From Anaerolineales bacterium (GTDB lineage Bacteria > Chloroflexota > Anaerolineae > Anaerolineales > Villigracilaceae), in the NCBI GenBank assembly GCA_025966435.1, contig JAICRQ010000123.1, forward strand, positions 1 to 8,718: 8,718 nt of DNA, written 5' to 3'. This document shows positions 8,586 through 8,718 of this stretch, one piece after another. Below the pieces are notes generated by a model, which saw only the letters and a list, made by a program, of their open reading frames with translations, was not told where the DNA came from and did no database searches. The position numbers were made by a program, and so were the translations under genes. Position 1 is the stretch's first letter. Each line of letters begins with the position of its first letter.

Positions 8586-8608
8586 GATTGAATACAATCA
8601 TAGGTTTT
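8586..8608 (+). terminator. Weak possible terminator hairpin
   Basis: GATTG (8586-8590) and CAATC (8595-8599) form a 5-bp stem around AATA, extendable by two A-T pairs past a bulged G, with TTTT at 8605-8608. The stem is short and AT-rich and the T-tract is brief. It is listed only because it is the best hairpin between the membrane protein and the next promoter. Confidence 0.2.
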
Positions 8609-8649
8609 GTAATGAAGTGTTATATGCCTCTAATATCCTACTCCAAAAC

Positions 8650-8678
8650 TTGACGCGCTTAATGGGATGTGCTACTAT
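8650..8678 (+). promoter_or_regulatory. Sigma70-type promoter for the downstream gene
   Basis: TTGACG (8650-8655) and TACTAT (8673-8678) are separated by exactly 17 nt. Each box matches the housekeeping consensus at five of six positions. Transcription would start near 8685, leaving a leader of about 28 nt before the ATG at 8714. No operator palindrome is evident around it. Confidence 0.7.
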
Positions 8679-8701
8679 CGTCAAAACTTATATGAGCGCG
8701 C

Positions 8702-8707
8702 GAGGAG
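8702..8707 (+). promoter_or_regulatory. Ribosome binding site that decides the start at 8714
   Basis: GAGGAG lies 6 nt before ATG 8714. An in-frame ATG at 8708 directly abuts the site with no spacer and is therefore the less likely start. Confidence 0.65.
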
Positions 8708-8713
8708 ATGCAC

Positions 8714-8718
8714 ATGGC
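8714..8718 (+). CDS. Start of an unidentified gene (3' partial)
   Basis: Only the start codon and two bases of the next codon (GC, hence Ala) are inside the window. The call rests on the promoter at 8650-8678 and the ribosome binding site at 8702-8707. The product cannot be judged. Confidence 0.55.

Overview
The window most likely comes from a member of the Chloroflexota, probably of the Anaerolineae type. This is an inference from protein style, not a database match. Three things point there: a very long soluble hybrid kinase built from tandem GAF domains joined by [14 protein letters not shown] helices, a split kinase/HPt/receiver-cyclase set, and a large membrane protein ending in an HTWCYYFAKAELARQ-type helical repeat. 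Base composition looks mixed, near 50% GC. All credible genes lie on the + strand.

Region 1 (2-6225) is a tight three-gene signalling operon. It starts with a 5'-truncated hybrid histidine kinase: six complete GAF domains plus the tail of a seventh, then HisKA, HATPase and two receiver domains. A stand-alone HPt protein follows after 3 nt. A receiver-adenylate/guanylate cyclase protein then overlaps the HPt gene by 4 nt. All expected phosphorelay residues are present. The simplest reading is sensor His -> receiver Asp -> HPt His56 -> receiver Asp58 of the cyclase, so that signals sensed by the GAF array would set cyclic-nucleotide output. The operon promoter lies upstream of the window.

Region 2 (6226-6462) is a gap without a convincing gene. 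It holds two 62-bp copies of an imperfect palindrome, 104 bp apart. Their differences are mostly structure-preserving, and every imperfect pair would be a G-U wobble if the bottom strand were transcribed. A TATAAT box directly in front of the next gene suggests a leaderless transcript.

Region 3 (6463-8541) is one polytopic membrane protein with roughly 11-12 membrane segments. It has a WDDW motif in the first external loop, like GT-C glycosyltransferases, and a soluble C-terminal region ending in TPR-like helices. Its function is not established.

Region 4 (8542-8718) is intergenic. It holds a weak possible terminator, a strong sigma70-type promoter (TTGACG-17-TACTAT), a ribosome binding site and the first two codons of a gene that runs off the window.
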